NCBI GenBank assembly: GCA_002341345.1
Contig: DDNW01000125.1
Location: forward strand, 4,875 to 21,552
Direction of reading: 5' to 3'
Origin: Erythrobacter sp. UBA2510
Lineage (GTDB): Bacteria > Pseudomonadota > Alphaproteobacteria > Sphingomonadales > Sphingomonadaceae
Length of the DNA stretch: 16,678 nucleotides
Of this stretch, positions 13,775 to 16,678 are shown one piece after another; positions within the stretch are counted from its first letter, which is position 1; each line of letters begins with the position of its first letter. Under the pieces are notes generated by a model. The model did not search any database, was not told where the DNA came from, and worked only from the letters and a program-made list of their open reading frames with translations. The translations under genes and the position numbers were made by a program.

Positions 13775-15910
13775 ATGAACGACGCGCGATCCATAGTCCC
13801 CGCCAACCCGCGTTCTGGTGAGCTGGCGCATCGTGACAATCGCCCGCCGGCCTTGCCCGATCGGCTTGATTTGTCGGAAAGCCTCGGTTTTTTCCGGCGC
13901 CGGCTGATCTGGATCGTCGGCGGCATCGTCTTTGCGGTCGTGGCGGCGCTGGCAATCTCTTTGCTGATGCCCAAAACCTATCGGGCGCAGGCCTCGGTCA
14001 TGCTGACCCAGCCGACCGAAACGCTCGACAACATGATCAATCCCGTAGCGAACCAGCCGGGCATGACGGGCGAGTTCGTCGACACCCAGGTAGAGGTGAT
14101 CCGTTCGCGCGAAATGGCGATCCGCGTCGCCGATGCGCTTGGCTGGACTGACGATCTGGCCGGTGACGAGCGCCGTGATGTGCTCGACTACGTGCAGGAC
14201 AATGTCGAGGTCGAACGCAGTGGCGCCAGCTATGCTCTGGCGATCCAGTTCTACGCCGGATCACCCGAAGCCGCGGCCGCCGGGGCCAACGAATTTGCCG
14301 AGCAGTTCGCCAACTGGGAAGTCTCCGCCCATCGCGAACAGAACCGCGAAAGCCGGCGCCTGGTGGAAGAACGGCTGACGCAGCTGCGCGATCAGGCGCA
14401 GGAAGACACGCGCGCGTTGCAGCAATATCGCATCAACAACAACCTGCTCAGCACCACCGGTGCGACCATGACCGAGCAGGAAATTTCCAATTATAACCAG
14501 CAGGTCGTAGTTGCCCGCGCCGAAGCTGCCGAGGCCGAGGCGCGGCTGCGCACGGCGCAGGCACAGCTGCGCTCTGGCTCGAGCGGGGACGATACCGGCG
14601 AAGCTCTTGGCTCTGGGGTCGTCTCCAATTTGCGCGCGCAGGAAGCGACGCTGGCCGGGCAGGTCGCGAACCTCTCGTCCCGCTATGGCGATAATCACCC
14701 GCAATTGATCCGGGCGCGGGGCGAGCTGCAGGAAGTTCGTAGCCAGATCCAGTCCGAAATCGGGCGCGTCATTTCCAACCTGCGCGCCGAGCGGGACGTC
14801 GCCAATCAGCGGCTAGCCTCGCTCAACGACAGCCTTTCGGGCGCAAATTCGAAACTTTCCGACAATAATGCATCGATGGTTGGCCTGATCGGACTCGAGC
14901 GTTCGGCAGAAGCCTCGCAGACGATCTATGAGAATTATCTCAACCGCTACAACGAACTGCTCGCGGCGGAAGGCAGCGAACAGCCCAATGCGCGAATCCT
15001 GACCTCGGCGGAAATCCCTAGCAATCCCAGCTCGCCGAACCTGCTGCTGAACCTGATCCTGTCGATCGTGATCGGCCTGGGTCTGGGCATCGTGATGGCC
15101 TATATCGCAGAGGCGCTTTTCCAGGGCATCACCACCGGCGAACAGGTGCGCCGCGAACTCGGGCAGAACTTCCTTGCCTCGATTCCGCTGCTCAAGTCCA
15201 TCGACAGCGACCAGACACAGGCGGTTACCGCGATCCGCGAGGATCCGATGTCGCTATTCACCGAAAGCTTCCGCGCGCTGGCCGCATCGATCGACCAGAG
15301 TTCGCAGTCCAACGCGCAGGTCATTGCCATCACCTCTGCCATGCCCGGCGAAGGAAAGACGGTGATGAGCTGCTGCCTGTCGCACGTCTTCGCGCATGAG
15401 GGTGAGCGCACGGTGCTGATCGATTGCGATATCCGCCGTCGCGGCATCACCCGGCTGCTCAATTGCGGCGAGGACCAGACGGGCCTGCTAGAAATCCTGC
15501 GCGGCGAAGTGCCGTTCGACCCGAGCGACCAGCTGGGCAGCGAGTCCTTCTGCGTGGTGCCCATCCCCGGTAATGATTCGAGCGAGGAAAGCCTGCTCAC
15601 CGGTCCGGCTTTCGCCGACTTCCTCAACGATTTACGCGGTCGTTTTGACCGCATCGTGCTCGATCTGCCGCCAATCCTGCCAGTCGCATCGGCGCGGCGC
15701 GTCTGCGCGCAGGCCGATGCGGTGGTGCTGGCCGCCCGCTGGCGCAAGACATCGACCTATGCGGTCAAGGCCGCGATTTCGCGCCTGCCGTCCGAGCATT
15801 GCAACCTGGTCGGCGTCGCGCTCAACCAGGTCGACATGCGCAAGCGCGCCTTCCTCGACCGCTCGGATGCGATGTTCTACTACAATCGCTACAGCGAGTA
15901 TTTCGATTGA
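13775..15910 (+). CDS. Polysaccharide co-polymerase and tyrosine autokinase (Wzz/GumC + BY-kinase fusion)
   Basis: This 711-residue inner-membrane protein would set chain length and drive export. The Wzz domain contains membrane helix 1 (about 44-65) and a large periplasmic part with long coiled coils (about 190-265 and 285-400). The Pro/Ser motif IPSNPSSPN (414-422) comes just before helix 2 (about 423-446), as in the family. The cytoplasmic kinase domain (about 480-700) has Walker A SAMPGEGKT (521-529, Lys528), Walker A' VLIDCDIRR (Asp550, Asp552) and Walker B IVLDLPP (Asp630). A C-terminal tyrosine cluster (Tyr702, 703, 706, 709) offers autophosphorylation sites. Fusion in one chain is the proteobacterial form. 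ATG 13775 is the only usable start, because the frame runs back to the previous gene's stop without another start codon. It overlaps the next gene by four bases. Confidence 0.95.
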   Translation: MNDARSIVPANPRSGELAHRDNRPPALPDRLDLSESLGFFRRRLIWIVGGIVFAVVAALAISLLMPKTYRAQASVMLTQPTETLDNMINPVANQPGMTGEFVDTQVEVIRSREMAIRVADALGWTDDLAGDERRDVLDYVQDNVEVERSGASYALAIQFYAGSPEAAAAGANEFAEQFANWEVSAHREQNRESRRLVEERLTQLRDQAQEDTRALQQYRINNNLLSTTGATMTEQEISNYNQQVVVARAEAAEAEARLRTAQAQLRSGSSGDDTGEALGSGVVSNLRAQEATLAGQVANLSSRYGDNHPQLIRARGELQEVRSQIQSEIGRVISNLRAERDVANQRLASLNDSLSGANSKLSDNNASMVGLIGLERSAEASQTIYENYLNRYNELLAAEGSEQPNARILTSAEIPSNPSSPNLLLNLILSIVIGLGLGIVMAYIAEALFQGITTGEQVRRELGQNFLASIPLLKSIDSDQTQAVTAIREDPMSLFTESFRALAASIDQSSQSNAQVIAITSAMPGEGKTVMSCCLSHVFAHEGERTVLIDCDIRRRGITRLLNCGEDQTGLLEILRGEVPFDPSDQLGSESFCVVPIPGNDSSEESLLTGPAFADFLNDLRGRFDRIVLDLPPILPVASARRVCAQADAVVLAARWRKTSTYAVKAAISRLPSEHCNLVGVALNQVDMRKRAFLDRSDAMFYYNRYSEYFD

Positions 15911-16678
15911 CCGTCACCCGCCCGCTGGAAGCGCCGGCGGTCATCACCCGCCTGACGCCGTTCTCCAAACCGCGCACAGCCCTGGTCCATTACTGGCTGG
16001 TGTCGATGCGCGGCGGAGAGCGCGTGCTTGAACGCATGCTCGGCCTCTATCCGGGTGCCGATATCTTCACCCACGTCTATCAGCCTGAGAAGATGTCGCG
16101 GACCATCAACGCCGCGAAGGTCGAAACCAGCTTCATCGACCGGCTGCCCTTTTCGAAAAAGCTCTATCAATATTACCTGCCGCTAATGCCCTCTGCACTG
16201 GAAGAGCTGGACCTGACGCCCTACGACCTCGTCATCAGCAGCGAGGCGGGGCCAGCCAAGGGCGTGATCACCCGGCCCGATAGCCTGCACGTCTGTTACT
16301 GCCACTCGCCGATGCGCTATCTGTGGGACCAGTATCACCAATATCGCGCGGCGGCAGGCCTGCTGCCCCGGATGGCAATGCCTTTCATGTATCACCGACT
16401 GCGCCAGTGGGACGTTAATTCCTCGGCGAGGGTCGATAAGTTTGCGGCCAATTCGCACTATATCGGTCAGCGCATCCGCAAGGTATGGCGGCGCGAGGCG
16501 GAGGTTATCCACCCCCCGGTCGAGACCGATCTTTACGCACCTGTAGATACGCCCGGCGATAGCTATCTGTGGGTCGGCCAGTTCGTGCCATACAAGCGCC
16601 CCGATCTCGCGGTCGATGCGTTCAACGCCAGCGGGCGCAAGCTGGTGATGGTCGGTACCGGGGGCATGGCCAAGGAAT
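15907..16678 (+). CDS. Glycosyltransferase, GT4 family / GT-B fold (3' truncated)
   Basis: An open frame of 257 codons starts at TTG 15907, overlapping the autokinase stop as TTGA, and runs off the window. The protein begins TVTRPLEAPAVITRL and contains TALVHYWLVSMRGGERVLERML (about 24-45), the N-terminal donor-fold signature of GT4 enzymes. YDLVISSEAGPAKGV and CYCHSPMRYLWDQYHQY follow at about 105-140, typical of mannosyl- or glucosyltransferases in capsule loci. YLWVGQFVPYKRPDLAVDAF (about 219-238) opens the C-terminal nucleotide-sugar domain, with the family's basic residue in YKRPD. The Glu-x7-Glu region would lie beyond the edge. It should add a sugar to the lipid-linked repeat unit on the cytoplasmic face. 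The next in-frame ATG (16009) would cut into the conserved fold, so the TTG start with translational coupling is preferred. Confidence 0.9.
   Translation, partial: MTVTRPLEAPAVITRLTPFSKPRTALVHYWLVSMRGGERVLERMLGLYPGADIFTHVYQPEKMSRTINAAKVETSFIDRLPFSKKLYQYYLPLMPSALEELDLTPYDLVISSEAGPAKGVITRPDSLHVCYCHSPMRYLWDQYHQYRAAAGLLPRMAMPFMYHRLRQWDVNSSARVDKFAANSHYIGQRIRKVWRREAEVIHPPVETDLYAPVDTPGDSYLWVGQFVPYKRPDLAVDAFNASGRKLVMVGTGGMAKE

Noticed and set aside
12449..13831. 460-codon minus-strand frame antisense to the beta-barrel gene
   Set aside because: Long antisense frames are common in GC-rich DNA. It mirrors the codon structure of the well-supported barrel gene and carries no domain.

Overview
The window looks like chromosomal DNA of a GC-rich alphaproteobacterium. 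The gene set (pirin, PilZ, SleB-type hydrolase and a compact GumC/Wzc-type polysaccharide locus) and the protein style suggest Sphingomonadales, perhaps an Erythrobacteraceae relative. This is an inference from gene content; there is no rRNA or other marker here to fix the taxon. I saw no tRNA, rRNA, CRISPR array, insertion sequence or phage gene.

Region 1 (1-4342, + strand) is a tightly coupled export operon: a 5'-truncated TolC/NodT-type outer-membrane factor, a MacA-like periplasmic adaptor, a MacB/LolD-like ATPase and a separate MacB-like permease. Consecutive genes overlap by 4, 4 and 1 bases. Together they make a complete tripartite ABC efflux machine from inner membrane to outer membrane. 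A hairpin at 4341-4377 separates it from the convergent genes.

Region 2 (4383-5729, - strand) holds a pirin-family protein with all four metal ligands and a PilZ-domain protein (probable c-di-GMP receptor). A 769-base stretch (5730-6498) without a convincing gene follows.

Region 3 (6499-9433, + strand) holds an unrecognised 495-residue protein whose start region is tandemly duplicated, and a membrane-anchored SleB/CwlJ-type cell-wall hydrolase. The hydrolase's start codon lies inside a predicted hairpin.

Region 4 (9536-16678) is an exopolysaccharide or capsule locus. On the - strand are a LuxR-type response regulator, with a clear rho-independent terminator, and a short Wza-like export lipoprotein. 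Divergently on the + strand are an ExoY/WbaP-type priming sugar transferase, an outer-membrane beta-barrel protein, a Wzz/BY-kinase fusion (GumC/Wzc type) and a glycosyltransferase that runs off the window end. The inferred scheme is that the transferase loads the first sugar onto undecaprenyl phosphate and glycosyltransferases extend it. The autokinase then controls chain length and export, and the short lipoprotein together with the beta-barrel makes the outer-membrane exit. A flippase, a polymerase and more glycosyltransferases are expected beyond the right edge.

The least ordinary signals are four: the short export protein paired with a beta-barrel, the hairpin over the hydrolase start codon, a GNRA-loop hairpin between the Shine-Dalgarno and start of the autokinase, and a 16-bp tandem duplication of the start codon of the unknown gene. 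I found no clearly new multi-gene system.
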